NCBI GenBank assembly: GCA_963693305.1
Contig: OY855908.1
Location: 24,950,493 to 25,014,492, forward strand
Reading direction: 5' to 3'
Length of the DNA stretch: 64,000 bases
DNA from: Meandrina meandrites
Lineage: Eukaryota > Cnidaria > Anthozoa > Scleractinia > Meandrinidae
Positions 1 through 11,375 of the stretch are shown here, one piece after another. The position numbers were made by a program, and so were the translations under genes. The first letter of the stretch is position 1. The number at the start of each line of letters is the position of its first letter. The notes under the pieces are model-generated. The model was not told the origin of the DNA and made no database searches. It worked only from the letters and a program-made list of their open reading frames with translations.

Positions 1-147
1 AACCGCAAGCAAACCGGAGTGAAAGCTAACCGCAAGCAAACGGGAGTGAAAGCTAACCGCAAGCAAACCGGAATGAAAGCTAACCGCAAGCAAACCGGAG
101 TGAAAGCTAACCGCAAGCAAACCAGAGTAAAAGCTAACCGCAAGCAA
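1..147. repeat. 27-bp minisatellite, about 5.5 copies
   Basis: A 27-base unit beginning aaccgcaagcaaac and ending gtgaaagct is repeated head to tail from the first base of the window, with one or two substitutions per copy. The array probably continues to the left of the window. It lies in the intron upstream of the first visible SMARCAL1 exon. Confidence 0.95.
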
Positions 148-269
148 GTTTCGTCTTGTTTCCTTTCGGCTGGTTTCGTTTAGTTCTTTCGGGTTTGAGT
201 ACCTGGCTTTCTTTTTCTGCCCAGCCTTTGCTTGTTTATTTCTTTACATTAAAATTTGTTTTATGTCAG

Positions 270-335
270 GACGAATGTCACTTTATCAAGAACTACAAAG
301 CCTCAAGAACTCAGGCAGCCTTGCCTCTGCTAAAG
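270..335 (+). CDS. SMARCAL1: SMARCAL1 exon a (Walker B / motif II)
   Basis: 22 codons between an ag acceptor and a gtaaaa donor. The product reads [20 protein letters not shown], matching the DESHFLKN-type motif II of SMARCAL1. It ends on a codon boundary. The ORF that appears to start at 156 is only intron read into this exon. Confidence 0.9.
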
Positions 336-3300
336 GTAAAATGATTCCATTCTGTTAATTAATTATCCTGTTTAGATGCGCAAGGGAAAAGGCACCATAA
401 ATATATAGACTCCAATCCCTAACAAACTATCAACTTCAGAGAAAAAATGATTCGATGTAACTGTATGCATACTTGTAGTCGAAAGTCGAAAGCGTTCTTT
501 GTGGAGATAGAGAAAAAAAGACGGTATATAGTTAGCTCAGCAAATGAAGTTTATAAAATGAGTAAATTTGTTATTGCTTTTAGGCAGCCACTCGTGTAAT
601 TCTGTTATCCGGGACTCCTGCACTCTCTCGGCCTCAGGAGCTGTACACACAAATCTGCGCCATTCAGCCAGGATTGTTTCCTACTTTTCATCAGTTTGGA
701 ATCCGCTACTGTGCTGGACAACAGGTGATCTATTGCTGCACTGAGGGTACAATTGCAAATGCAATGTTGCTCCATGCAGTACTAATATTCAAATAGGTTC
801 CTTTGTGAAAAATTGTACATTCGATTTCAGGTATGACTGTCAATTTTTTTCTCTTAGAAAAAATACAAGTAGAAATGATCAGAGAGCTTAGTAGCGCAAA
901 ATCAAAGCAATTCCACGTTACTTTCGATGTTCAATTGAAAACCGCTCTTTGACAGTCAATGGCTGTCTCGTCGTTAAGCCAAACCAAAGTTATTTTTTCT
1001 GACCCGCCACATGAAACACAAATAACGCCATGAACCAATCAGATCTCAAAACATAAAATGCAACCGGTGCCAAGCGCGGGAAATCACGCCTCACCCAAGT
1101 TACAAATAGCTTTTGTGTCGCTCCTGATTGGTTAAAAATGGCATACTTGTTCTGATGAGTTGAAGCACGTTGCATACGTTGTTTGAGCTAACTCTACAGT
1201 TCAGGAAAACGCGAAGCTTTATTCGGTTTTACGTTTCCGATATGACCGATGTGATAGTTAACCAGCGACTGCATGTTATTGAAACTGAGGCAAGTAGCGA
1301 GACTGATATAAGCCAATAGGTTCCTCTGCTTCCTTGAATTGGAGCAGACTTACCCACCAACTGGTACGATGCATTTCAATACATTAAATCAGGAACGTTT
1401 TCTATTTTCTTTTCTTCACTACAGAATCGCTACGGCTGGGATTTTTTAGGGGCGTCCAACATGCAGGAACTTCAGCTGTTACTAGAGGAGAAATTAATGA
1501 TCAGGTTGACAACTACCTTTTTGTTTATTCATCGTAGCAGCGTATTTTTGTTAACTTTTTTTTGCGCTATTCGCTGGTTCTTGTTACGCGGTTTCAAAAT
1601 TAAAAATCCTCGTGAAATACACAACAATGCTTAACTCTGCAGGCACGTTTTGCAAACCAACAAAGGAAGCATTGCCGAGACGTCGAGCATGATAATATTT
1701 CAGCATACAATTATTACATTTATATTATGAAAATGCGAACCGACTTTCTCTGAAGGGACACCCTCCAAACACGTACTTTTTCCCGCCATATTTCTGGGGA
1801 TGCAAGCATGGCGTGTAAACCCCACCCCCTCCCTCCCCCGTCCCCAATAACAAAACAATTCTGCAGTTCTTCTCCGGCTGCCTCTTTTTCTTTTACCCGC
1901 TGGTGTCCATCTGAGAGCAACTTTAGAAATGCTGCTAGATTCTCTGCGGAGCACATGGCCAACCCAACTCCATCGTCCTCAGAAGACAAAAGTATTGCCT
2001 GCCAACATCTCAGCACCATTGCCCATCAAGGTGGGACAGCTAGACCTTGAAACGACCCAACAATTCACCTATTTGGGTAGTACAGTATGCAGTGATGGGG
2101 GAGGGGGGGGGGGGGGGGGCTGACATCGACATCCGACAGAGGATTGGTAAAGCTAGAGGGGCCTTTGCAAAATTGCGACCCGTGTGGAGAAGCAGAAACT
2201 ACAGCAGAAGAACGAAGATTTAGATCTACCAAGCTTGTGTACTCTCTGTACTACTCCACGGATCTGAATGTTGGAGAATGACTGTGCATGACTTGGGAAA
2301 GCTGCAAAGCTTTCACACATCCTGTCTCCGAAAAATCTTGCACATCTTTTGGCCAAAAAAGATCTCCAGCAATGAGCTCTTTAAATAGACAGAACAGGAG
2401 GACATGAGTATTGTTCTTACACGCCCGCCGAGAGAATTTGTTAAGCCGGTCAGTTTTCTCCCGCATGTCACTAAAAGAATGGGATAGCAAAGCAATGTCA
2501 TCGGCATAATCCAGATCCTCCAGAACAGTTGACAGCATCCAGCGTATTCCTCTCCTTCTGTCTTCAGTAGCTCGAGACAGCACCCAATCGATGACAATGT
2601 TAAACAGTAGCGCTGACATAACGCATCCTTGTCGGACACCCGATTTGACATGGAAGCTCAGGTCAGAGCTTCCAATCGAGCAACAAAAGTCAGTGTAGAA
2701 TTGCTTTATCACTCGGACAATGTGTGCAGGTATGCCACACGCCCCGAGGATACTCCATAGACTCTCCCTGTGCACGCTATCAAAAGCCTTCTGGAAATCG
2801 ATAAAATTGATGTACAATCCTCTCTGCTATTCATGACACTGTTCAATGATGTTTCTCCAGGAGAAAATGTGTTCTGTGTAGCCTCGCCTTTTCTAAAACC
2901 GGCTTGTTCCTGTCGCAGCACTTCATTGACCGCCAAAGAAAGACGTTTCACAATAACCTTACAGAAGATTTTACTAGGTAGGGATAAAAGAGAGATACCC
3001 ACCAATTATTACAGTCAGAGAGTGTGCCTTTCTTAGGAATTGGTATGATGACCCCTTTGCTCCAGTCACTTGGTATCCCCTCACCATTCCACACCTTAGC
3101 AAAGAGTGGGAGTAATATCTCTGCTGCAAGCTCTGGATGACATTTAAAGAGCTCAGCATTAAGCTGGTCCTGCCCAGGTGCTTTACCATTCTTAAGATCT
3201 CTAATGGCTTCCACGATCTCTTCTTTAGTTGGTGGTTCAATGTCAAGGTCTTCCTCAACGTCCTGAGCAGCAGCTGGCTCCTCCGGGACCTCCTTGTTAA

Positions 3301-6300
3301 GTACTTCCTGAAAGTGTTCCGCCCATCGCTCTTCCTGTTCCTTCTCAGTTGTTAGCAATGCCCCTTGCTTGCTGCAGATAGGTGCCTTCCCTCTCCGTTG
3401 ACCTCCACAGATTTGCTTGGTGATTCTGTAAACTGTGCCTTGCTCCTGTTTCTGCGCAGCAGCCTCTGCTTCTGTTGCGAGGTTCTCAACAAATCTTCTT
3501 TTGTCTGCTCTAGCTGACCGCTTAACTTTGGCATTGAGTTTACTGTACTGAGCTTTTAATTTCTCTTTTAGGCGAGTAGACCTGGCCCTCATTATTTTGC
3601 CCTTTGCTCTTTTCCTCTCTGCAATAGCATCCCAGGTGTCCGCACTCAACCATTCTTTGTGGGATTTCTTCTTATAACCAAGGGTGGACGTGGCAGCAGT
3701 GTGATAGATCTTGACTATCTTGTCCCATTTGGATGTGAGTGAGCCGGTGTTTTCTTCTGCAAGAGTCTCAAACCTGTTACATAATTCTATACAGAACTGG
3801 TTCCTTGTGTCATAATTCTTGAGCTTGGATACATCAAAGCGCCCCTGGTGACATGTGGTCTTTCTAGAGCGCAGAAGCTTCAATTGAACCTTAGCAGTAA
3901 CAAGGTGATGATCAGTCCCAACGTCAGCTCCCCTTCTCGCACGCACATCTTGCAGGGATCGTCTCCATTTCCCATTAATGAGAAGATGGTCAATTTGGGA
4001 CTGGTCGCGCCTGTTTGGAGAGTACCAAGAAATCTTGTGTATGTCCTTGTGCGGAAATAAGGTGCCTCCAGTTACAAGATTATTCATACCGCACAGCTCC
4101 ACCAACCTTTCACCATTTTCCTCTCACTGCCGGTGTTGACTGTTCCAACCATAGCGTTCAAATCACCCATAATAATCAGGAGGTCTTGTGATGGAGTATT
4201 TTCCACTTCAGCTTGAAGAGTTTCATAAAAGATGTCTTTCTGCTCAGGGTCAGCATCATTTGTTGGAGCGTAACACTGGATTACAGTCATCTTGACTTGC
4301 TTCCCGAAGAACCTCGCTCTAATTAGCCTCTCGTTGATAGGCTTCCACTCAAGAAGTGACTTCTCCACACCCCTCTTCAGGATGAGAGCTACTCCTTGCC
4401 GGTGTAGGTTGTCATTCCGGCCTGAAAACAAAATTGTTTCGCCGCCTTGCGTTCTCTGTGAACCAAATCCTGTCCATCTGCACTCACTAATACCAAGGAT
4501 GTGAAGCTTATTTTCATTCATCTCTCTGGTGATCTGCGCTAGCCTTCCAGTGCTAAACATTGTTCTTACATTCCAGAATCCTAATCTTGTCTTTGTCTTG
4601 GTGCTCAAGGCTCCCAGTCTCGCAGCGACAGCTTCCTGTTGGCTTTCACTGCCGCTGGTCATTCTAGCCGGTAAAGGCTCTTAGTTCCCTTGGTGACCAA
4701 AAGGTTGAAGATTTCTTGTTGGTGTTTCCGTGACAAAATCTTTTTTATAGGGTGAGGTTGTCAATCTCACGCCTAACCCCAACCTGGAGGACCAGGAGGC
4801 TGGTTTTAGTCAGGACACTCCCCTAATGGCCTGTCTGGCAAGGTTGAACCTGCCAGGAGTATAACTCCCACCGATATAGCCCAAAAGGATCATTAAGCCT
4901 CGCAAGCCATCCCACCACGTCAAGGTAGCAGCCTCAAAAGGGATGGAAATAATCTTTTTTATCTCTTTTTAGACGACTAAAGAAAGACGTCCTTTCGCAA
5001 TTGCCTTCCAAACGACGACAAATGGTATTTTCATATTCTCTATTGTATGAGTTTTATGTAGATATCTTTTAGTTTACTTATGTTACTTTTCTTTGTTATA
5101 ATTACCAATAGTTACTATTCTTATTTACTTTTCTACTTGTTTTAAAATACTCAACTCAAAATACCCTGATTTGCTCCGACGAAAGCTTCACTCACTTCAT
5201 TCACGAAAGCTCCGTCACGTGTTGATTAAAAATATAAGATAAAAACAGAATGTTTTGATTTACTAGAGGACACATCGCAAACGTTTGTTAAAAAAGAAAC
5301 TTATATCCCGACGATCCATGTAGTTTTGTTGGTTGTGTGGTGGCCTAAGGTTATAGTGCGCTGGACTTGTTTGCGTTAGAACGCTGACTGAATCATTGTG
5401 TTGTGTTCTTGGGCAAGACTTAGCTCTTACAGTCCCTCTCTGCGCCCAGAGGTACCGTTGAGGCGATCTTGGGGGAGAGGGACCTGCGTTGTTTTAAGCA
5501 TCACATGCAGGGGGAGTTACTATATTCCTAGTCGCTTCATGCTTTGGAAATTGGGATTAACTCCGGCGGTGTGGGCCACTTTGGCTGTGTGCAAACTTTT
5601 GCCTTCTTTTTAGTTATGCTGTGACTGAAATACTTCCAATACTTGTTTTTCCTTAAGGTGATGCTGGACCCATCGCTTATTAAGACAAAAACTTTGGAAA
5701 GAGCTGCTAAGGAAGTTTCTAAAGCCAAGGTAAAATTTAGTTCACGAACGCTTTGTAATCTTGGTACAAAGCGAAGGAAATACCACTTTCATATTAGGCA
5801 AAGTATTGTGTATTGTCATGAACCGTTTGTTATTTCTGTGATACGTAGCATTTTCTTGATCATTTCTTTTCGCGATTTGCAAATACATCTTTGAAATCAG
5901 AAGTAAATACAATTTTAATATCAGGCATGGTATTGTGTATTGTCACGAACCGTTTCCCTTCGGGCAAGTCAAATGCTATTGAAAATATAAAGAGTAAATC
6001 TGTACAGCGAAACTTTGCACTACTAAAAACTAAAATTTATAATAAGAGATTTGCAGTTTAAACTGTTTTCTGTTATTTCCCAAATTCCAGACTGTGTCGC
6101 ACACGGTCTCAAAAACTGGGAACAAATTATAAGCTGTTATTCCAGTCTGCTAGTCTGCTGGGATATTTCGCGCGTTATTTGGTATCTACAGAGTGTAAAA
6201 AATTCAACGTCTTTCGGAGCCTAGGAGCTCTAGCATGAATGGGAGAGTATCGCTACTTTCCCAGTGGCCATGATTTTCTTTTTGGTGAAAGTAACTCTTG

Positions 6301-9300
6301 CGCTCTCCATCTTCAGTCACGTGATTTGGAACGCGATTGAATTTATTTTGGCCTTTTACTCTTTAATAGCAACAAGATCAACATGGAGCGCTCCTTAACT
6401 ACTTCTTTGAAACGTGCGCCTGCAAGGTTCCTGCGGTCAGGTAAGAGTCGTTAGCATGTGTGACCAACAAATCTGAATCCTAGGGCGTATTCCATTTGTC
6501 AGAACTGGCCGGCCATAACGGCACATTCAAGAACAGAATTGAGTTGTTCATCAGATTTGCCCTGTCAAATCAGTCAAAAAATAAATATCATACTTTGTTA
6601 TGGTGGACTTGTGGAAAAATCTCGTGGAAAATGTCAATTTCACATTCAAAACCACAGGCCCGGCCGGCCAGTTCTGACAAATGAAAAACGCCCCTAGAGT
6701 CTTGATGTACCAGCTAATTCTCACAACTAACATAAAAGAGATATATGTCAGCAAGTGAGGAGATTTCGTATTTCTATTTTGAAATGTTTAACGGTAACTC
6801 ATTTATCTGTTCGTTTTGTCAGGGACTACATTCTAGATCTGTTAGAAAGCGGCCGCAAGTTTCTAGTTTTTGCCCACCACAAAAGCATGCTGGACGCCAT
6901 TTGCAATTGCCTCACTCAGAAGGTAAGATACATATCATGTCACTCGCACGCTTGTTACTCGAACCCTGTCATGCTTAAGACTCGCAACCATCCTTTGCCG
7001 GATTCTAAGCTTATTGTTATGTTTTTGCACCAACTGTCAGAATTCTCGGGGCGCTCATTGGTCGATAGTTATGGTCAATGAGACTGAAGGCCATGAAAAG
7101 GCGATTTAAAAAGGAAACGTGGGAAATTGTCGCGCTTTCTCCATTAAACGGAAACCGGAGATTTGTGGCATGCCATCTGGGACATTTGGGACGAAATTTC
7201 CAACAAATTAGCAGAAGTTGGCGCTGTGGCACGCGCTCGATTTACCAATGATTTGTCATCTAATTCCCTGATAAAGATTCAATGTTATTGTAGAAAAACA
7301 AACCGACCACATTTTCTCATGCTGTACACTCTTGTAGATCATAGGAACTGTGCCATAAAGTGTCGAGAACTTCGTAGAAAAATCACTCCCTTCGCCCATG
7401 AATCCATGTAAGTCGTGATCATGGAAAAATGGGGCCGATTTGTTGAATTGATGTAGAAGACTGAAATAAATGTTATTTTTGTGGCACCTGAAATTTTCGT
7501 AATCGACTTTTTTCGCATCATGATTTTGTCAATTTCTCTATAAGAAGCAAAATGATAGCAGTAATATTCCCTTTAGGAAGAGAATTGCAAGGCTCACACC
7601 TTTCGGATGGAACTCCAACATTTATTAATTACTCGAGTAAATTTTCTCTGTTTTTAGAAGTACGATTACATACGCATTGATGGCAGTACACCAGCTGGAA
7701 TCCGGCAGAGCTTATGCGATAAATTTCAGCAAAACAAGGAGTGCTTAGTAGCCGCTCTCTCGATCACTGCCGCGAATACAGGTGAGGTGCAACCTGTTTT
7801 CTTTCCCACAAGTGACGTACTTGAATAAAATCATGTATTAACTACAGATAGACTTTCAGGATTGCGAACAAAATCCCTGACTTTTTCCTTAGCTGTGGCA
7901 AGGTAGGAAAAAAATCAGAGAATTTAGAGTTTGTCACGAAAATGTTCTGAATTTGCCATAGAAATGATGCAGGGAATGTTATTTTACGGTCGTAACAGAA
8001 GTTGGCAATGAGTGTTGTCGGCAACGAACTGTATGATCAATGAAAATTGTTTTCTGCAAAATAAGTTCATTAAAAGTCAATTTAAAAGCCTAAAAGGACT
8101 ACATTTTGCCCTCCCCTCCCCCCCCCCCCCCCCCCCATTTCTTCGTTATGTATTGCAGTTTTGTATTAGTTGACTGCATTTATCAGATTTATAGAGAATT
8201 CAAATTAGTAGTACACAGAACTTCGTCTTGGAAAAGTTGTCCCCCGCTTCAATTCTTTTACCCTCCCCTCCCCAGCTCCTCTTTTCTAATAAGTTCCCCT
8301 CCGCATTTGTCGTCAGGTTTGACTCTTACCGAGGCCAGCGCGGTGGTATTTGCAGAGCTTTTCTGGAACCCTGGGGTGAGTTCAGCATTGTTGTGATACC
8401 ATTTCCAAAGTTCAAGTGGTGTTTTTTTCAACTGATATTAACTCCAACCTGCGCTACAGTTATCACATAGTAAATCACTCAAGCTGCGACCACTGTCACA
8501 TACACACACCATTGGTCACAGGATGGGATAAGTTGCCTTTTCCTCGTTATACAGATGTTCCCGACCGCTGCGCCGATGATTCTCGCCTCCCGCGCCCGGA
8601 GCTTCGATATTCACCTCTGAAATATTCCCGCACCTCACGCCACACTCCGGTCGCACCGTAGAAAAACTTGGTAAAAAAAGGGTGATTGCCACTTTCGGCA
8701 TCGAGTATTTCATAAGTTTCAGACATTTGGCAGCGGCAGTAAGCTTACCACTGTGAAGGCTGTTCGTAGTCTACTACTGTCGTAACACTAAGAGTGCTTA
8801 CCATTTAGCAAAAAAATCCGGAAATTTCGGTTGAAAGTCAAATGGAACAGTAATTTTCCGGAAAATCCGTTCGAAAATTGTGGACTACCTCCAGAGGTAG
8901 TCCTATTTTTCCGTTCGGAACGGAACGTCGGAAATTTTCTTACCATTTGTACGATTTCCCAGTTCCAGTCTCTCATCAACGGAAAACAATAACAGAAAAC
9001 CGAACTTCAAATGGTAAGCGTCATCTCGTTCGGTTGGTTTGCTTATTTTGAAAAATCCCTTACCATTATTCAATGTTCATCCCAACCGGTTCCTTTCGAC
9101 AAATGGTAAACACCCAAAGAGTAGGGCACTGATTTCCCGGTGTTGTGGTCTCTCTTTCTTTCATGGCGGGTAAAGGTAAAAAGGTAAAGCAACTTTATTT
9201 ATACACGGTTTGTGTTTAAAGCTAGAAGCTTTGGTGCTTCACACAGGGTTAAACTCATTGCGCCCTTCCACCTTGGACAGGATTGTCCAGGAAAAATTGC

Positions 9301-11300
9301 TACGACTATGACTGTCATAATATCATTAAAACTCGTAGTAAACGCGTGTAACCGTTGGCCAGGGCGGGAAAATTCGCGCAAGTCGAATCACGTTTGGTAC
9401 GTGATTGGCTAAAAACACGTCTTCATTCTGATTGGCTGAAATAAAAGCTCGTTGTACGAGCTTCTTGATCAATCCCAGAACTCAACAAATGCAAAATTAA
9501 AACAAACACAACATCAGAAATTGTTTTTTTGTTTTTTAATTCCGCCTTTCCTTTGGTTGTCTTATTGTTAGGCTCTAGTCCAGGCCGAGGATCGTGTATA
9601 CAGAATTGGTCAGAAGAATGCAGTGAATATTCATTACCTCGTGGCTAAAAAGACCGCAGATGACTACCTCTGGTACGAAGTAGCATTCAAACCTTCATTT
9701 TGTGGCCATAATGTTTACTCTAGGTTAAAATCACTTTTTACGAGGGCAAAACGGTCAAACCACTTTGAAAAAGAAAAACTGTTTTATCCTTTTTTAAAAG
9801 TGTTTTAATCTTTTTTTAGCTTTGTAAATAGCGGTTATTTTGTTACCATAAAGTATGACAAAAGTCAAGGTTCTTGAAACTACCCTAAAAAGAACCTCGT
9901 TCGGCAACGCTGCAACATATTTTTGGAGCGTTGCACTAAGTGTAAAACGTCTATTACATAACGGTATGACACATAAATCGCATTCAACATTAAAAGACAA
10001 GTTTCACGAAACATGTCCTGGTGTAACACCCTTTAGTCGACAAAACAGACGTGATTTAATCGTGTTCGTCCCTAGAGATCATGCATGACAATTGAAATAG
10101 TTCGCTATCAATCCATCAACTGATACGGGAACAAAAACGTTTCGCGGGGCATGGATTATTGTGTCGACTATTTCTGCGTTTTCTGCTGTGTTGAGATCGG
10201 ATGACCCTCGAGCCCTTTGCTTTATTTTATTTTTTAGGCCATTGATTCAAAACAAGCTGGAAGTGCTGGGTAAAGCAGGTCTTTCCGAGGATGTGTTAGA
10301 AGCTGACTGCACATTCTTTAAGGTACAGAAGACTAATCTATAAAAATATTGCGTGGGTCTTGGATAACTTGGATAATCGTTGAATTCTCGACTGTTGGCC
10401 AGGTTTATTACTTGCGATAAGTAAAGGAAGGCCGAGCGCTCAGATTACGTGTATTTATTTGTTTTATATTTTGCGCGCAGAATAATGAAATTTGAACAGC
10501 GCGCATTCGGCGAAATGCCAAGGCACTCATCGTTCAATTCAACATAGAAAACAAAGATGGCGACTGGTACATTTACTCATAATTTTTAGCGCAGCAAACC
10601 CTAGCAGCGCCATTAAAAACACACAGAAAATTTTTAAAAAGTTCAAGCCTAGCATGTAAATTTCGCAAACATGAGGCCATTGGTGGCTCTTTTACGCTTG
10701 AGAGGTATTGTGGTAGAAATATGCAGCCACCTTTTTGGTTCACTTTTGTTTTGTTTTTTGCCCTTTGCACAGAAAACAAAAGCTCTTCGCGAGGTGCTGC
10801 GAAACCCATATTCCTAGTTTAAATGCTTGATATATAAGGTGCCTTTTCAGATGAAGTCCTTTGTTATTTGCGAAGTTTCGAGCTTTCTTGTTCTTGTCTT
10901 CGCTCAGGACCCAAAACAACAGACGCTGTTTTCTTTTGTCGAGTCTTTCGTGGAGGATTACGCAGCCGATAACTCCTCAAAATTATTCGAAACTGTGCCT
11001 TCTACATCTTGTGACAATAATCCGAACTTGGAAACCGATGCGAAAGCTGTTCCTATGGAAACAAAGAAATCAAAAGATGGTCATTTTGCGAGCGGAAGTG
11101 ACTCAAGAAAACGGACGAAGCCCGAACGCGGTGCTTCAGAGACAGGAAGTGAATTTGCTAGTGCGATTGATGACAATTTTGATTGGTTCGACGGCTTGGC
11201 AGATGACGATTTCATTACTGATGGCCTGCAAGATGATATGACCAGTTGTGACGATGGACAGTTTAACTCGGAACCTTCAGCTAAGAGATACCGGCGGTAA
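270..11300 (+). CDS. SMARCAL1: SMARCAL1-like annealing helicase, 3' part of gene (12 exons)
   Basis: This is the 3' half of an SNF2-family DNA translocase. SMARCAL1 proteins are ATP-driven annealing helicases that bind RPA-coated DNA and remodel stalled replication forks in the nucleus. Twelve exons with GT-AG borders join in phase into 446 codons plus stop. In order they carry motif II (DECH, where the human protein has DESH), motif III ([11 protein letters not shown]), the linker [12 protein letters not shown], motif IV (FLVFAHHK), RIDGST, motif V ([15 protein letters not shown]) and motif VI ([11 protein letters not shown]). The phrases [24 protein letters not shown] and DYLWPLIQ-KLEVL fit SMARCAL1 better than its relative ZRANB3. 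The N-terminal exons, with the RPA-binding and HARP domains, lie left of the window. The last exon adds an acidic tail ([15 protein letters not shown]) and a basic end (SAKRYRR). Introns hold a LINE, a SINE and MITEs. Identity is from remembered family motifs, and exon edges are by eye. Confidence 0.92.
584..724 (+). CDS. SMARCAL1: SMARCAL1 exon b (motif III)
   Basis: 47 codons in phase 0, flanked by tttttag-like acceptor and gtgatc donor. It encodes [20 protein letters not shown] and continues to FHQFGIRYC. This is motif III of the SNF2 ATPase and the SMARCAL1-type segment after it. Confidence 0.93.
1425..1504 (+). CDS. SMARCAL1: SMARCAL1 exon c
   Basis: 80 bases coding for [20 protein letters not shown] and on to MI plus a split arginine codon (AG|A). 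Acceptor ctacag, donor gttgac. The [16 protein letters not shown] block is diagnostic of the SMARCAL1/ZRANB3 branch. Confidence 0.92.
1977..2424 (+). mobile_element. Inverted internal segment of the LINE
   Basis: This stretch reads in the opposite direction to the rest of the LINE. On the plus strand it codes the post-YADD part of the same [37 protein letters not shown], then after a G17 tract [20 protein letters not shown] and SLLH/GSECW-type thumb sequence, ending [10 protein letters not shown]. The minus strand resumes at about 1976 with [12 protein letters not shown] and [16 protein letters not shown], which should directly follow [10 protein letters not shown] in an intact element. The inversion is nearly clean at that junction. 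Confidence 0.82.
2103..2119. repeat. G17 homopolymer tract
   Basis: Seventeen consecutive G inside the inverted LINE segment, at the position of a Gly-Gly codon pair in the ORF. It looks like slippage expansion of GGGG within the former coding sequence. Confidence 0.9.
2425..4662 (-). pseudogene. LINE endonuclease-reverse transcriptase ORF, frameshifted
   Basis: The endonuclease starts near 4662 and shows the family's catalytic motifs in order: [34 protein letters not shown], then after a frameshift near 4118 SQIDHLLIN and VGTDHHLV. Reverse transcriptase motifs follow: [20 protein letters not shown], then a frameshift near 2990, [20 protein letters not shown], another shift near 2820, [20 protein letters not shown] and [10 protein letters not shown]. 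At about 2425 the reading runs into the inverted segment. At least three frame changes make it non-functional. Confidence 0.88.
4973..5024 (+). CDS. SMARCAL1: SMARCAL1 exon d (RRLKKDVL block)
   Basis: 52 bases coding for [18 protein letters not shown] when joined to the split codon of exon c. The acceptor is ctctttttag and the donor gtattt. It follows a 3.5 kb intron almost filled by a LINE whose 5' end stops only about 35 bases before this acceptor. Confidence 0.92.
5331..5612 (+). mobile_element. tRNA-derived SINE, coral type
   Basis: The head (ggttgtgtggtggcctaagg, then tagtgcgctggacttg) resembles a decayed tRNA with an A-box. The body has the phrases gggcaagacttagctctta, cctctctgcgcccagag, and cctagtcgcttcatgctttg that I associate with abundant coral SINEs. 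It lies in the SMARCAL1 intron just before exon e. Copy ends and target-site duplication are not clear. Confidence 0.65.
5658..5729 (+). CDS. SMARCAL1: SMARCAL1 exon e
   Basis: 24 codons in phase 0: [20 protein letters not shown] then SKAK, followed by a gtaaaa donor. It corresponds to the variable segment after the LPAKQR-type motif in SMARCAL1. Confidence 0.88.
6370..6440 (+). CDS. SMARCAL1: SMARCAL1 exon f
   Basis: 71 bases coding for [20 protein letters not shown] then PAV plus a split arginine codon. Acceptor taatag, donor gtaaga. It matches the LILFFNRTAEAKIPSV-type segment just before helicase motif IV. Too short for automatic ORF listing. Confidence 0.87.
6483..6693. mobile_element. 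PIF/Harbinger-like MITE with 35-bp TIRs
   Basis: The ends are inverted repeats of about 35 bases (GGGCGTATTCCATTTGTC on the left, the complement GGGCGTTTTTCATTTGTC on the right), continuing through AACTGGCCGGCC. A 3-base CTA direct repeat flanks both ends. Length is 211 bases with no coding capacity. It lies in the SMARCAL1 intron between exons f and g. Confidence 0.8.
6823..6922 (+). CDS. SMARCAL1: SMARCAL1 exon g (motif IV)
   Basis: Completes the split arginine and codes [20 protein letters not shown], then [13 protein letters not shown]. Acceptor gtcag, donor gtaaga. FLVFAHHK is motif IV of the C-terminal RecA-like lobe. Confidence 0.94.
7658..7781 (+). CDS. SMARCAL1: SMARCAL1 exon h (RIDGST and motif V start)
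   Basis: 124 bases coding for [20 protein letters not shown] and on to [12 protein letters not shown] with a split glycine codon. Acceptor tttttag, donor gtgagg. It carries the RIDGST element and the first half of motif V. Confidence 0.94.
8118..8136. repeat. C19 homopolymer tract
   Basis: Nineteen consecutive C, preceded by a CCCTCCCCT stretch, in the SMARCAL1 intron before exon i. Confidence 0.95.
8317..8375 (+). CDS. SMARCAL1: SMARCAL1 exon i (motif V end)
   Basis: 59 bases coding for [20 protein letters not shown], including the split glycine. Acceptor gtcag, donor gtgagt. FAELFWNPG is near-invariant in SMARCAL1. Confidence 0.94.
8792..9115. mobile_element. PIF/Harbinger-like MITE
   Basis: Terminal inverted repeats GAGTGCTTACCATTT and AAATGGTAAACACCC match at 13 of 15 positions. 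TAA flanks the left end and AAA the right, compatible with a decayed 3-base TWA target site. The motif ttaccatt/aatggtaag recurs inside. No ORF of interest. Located in the SMARCAL1 intron before exon j. Confidence 0.75.
9572..9672 (+). CDS. SMARCAL1: SMARCAL1 exon j (motif VI)
   Basis: Codes [20 protein letters not shown], then [13 protein letters not shown] and a split tryptophan. Acceptor ttgttag, donor gtacga. [11 protein letters not shown] contains the arginine finger of motif VI. Confidence 0.95.
10238..10322 (+). CDS. SMARCAL1: SMARCAL1 exon k
   Basis: Completes the split tryptophan and codes [20 protein letters not shown], then EADCTFFK. Acceptor ttttttag, donor gtacag. It matches the WPLIQEKIKVLAEAGLSE segment of SMARCAL1. 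Confidence 0.93.
10908..11300 (+). CDS. SMARCAL1: SMARCAL1 last exon (acidic C-terminal tail)
   Basis: Begins [20 protein letters not shown] after a gctcag acceptor, matching the DPKQQKIYDLF block that follows motif VI in SMARCAL1. The remaining roughly 100 residues are low in conservation: Ser/Lys-rich, then very acidic with aromatic residues ([12 protein letters not shown]), then a basic end. The human protein also ends in a basic patch with an aromatic/acidic peptide, so this may be a divergent version of the same tail. TAA stop at 11298-11300. Confidence 0.9.
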   Translation, partial: DPKQQTLFSFVESFVEDYAADNSSKLFETVPSTSCDNNPNLETDAKAVPMETKKSKDGHFASGSDSRKRTKPERGASETGSEFASAIDDNFDWFDGLADDDFITDGLQDDMTSCDDGQFNSEPSAKRYRR

Positions 11301-11369
11301 AAAACGTGTAACGCCTTGTGTTCTTGAGAGGTGGTCAATTCATTTTCGTGATGTATGCGACTTTATTCA

Positions 11370-11375
11370 AATAAA
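11370..11375 (+). promoter_or_regulatory. Polyadenylation signal for SMARCAL1
   Basis: AATAAA lies 70 bases after the SMARCAL1 stop codon, giving a short 3' UTR. It is the first canonical hexamer downstream. Confidence 0.65.

Larger units (their letters stand above)
1840..4938 (-). mobile_element. RTE-like non-LTR retrotransposon, decayed, internal inversion
   Basis: A LINE lies antisense in the SMARCAL1 intron between exons c and d. Reading the minus strand from about 4938, there is a roughly 275-base 5' UTR, an apurinic endonuclease domain, a linker and a reverse transcriptase with YADD at 2508-2497. The 3' portion is broken by an internal inversion (about 1977-2424), after which the C-terminal region resumes in the original direction and stops near 1840. 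No poly-A tail or simple-repeat end is clear. Several frameshifts and a TAG show it is dead. The clade (RTE type, as in copies misannotated as craniofacial development protein 2) is from memory of the endonuclease sequence. Confidence 0.88.
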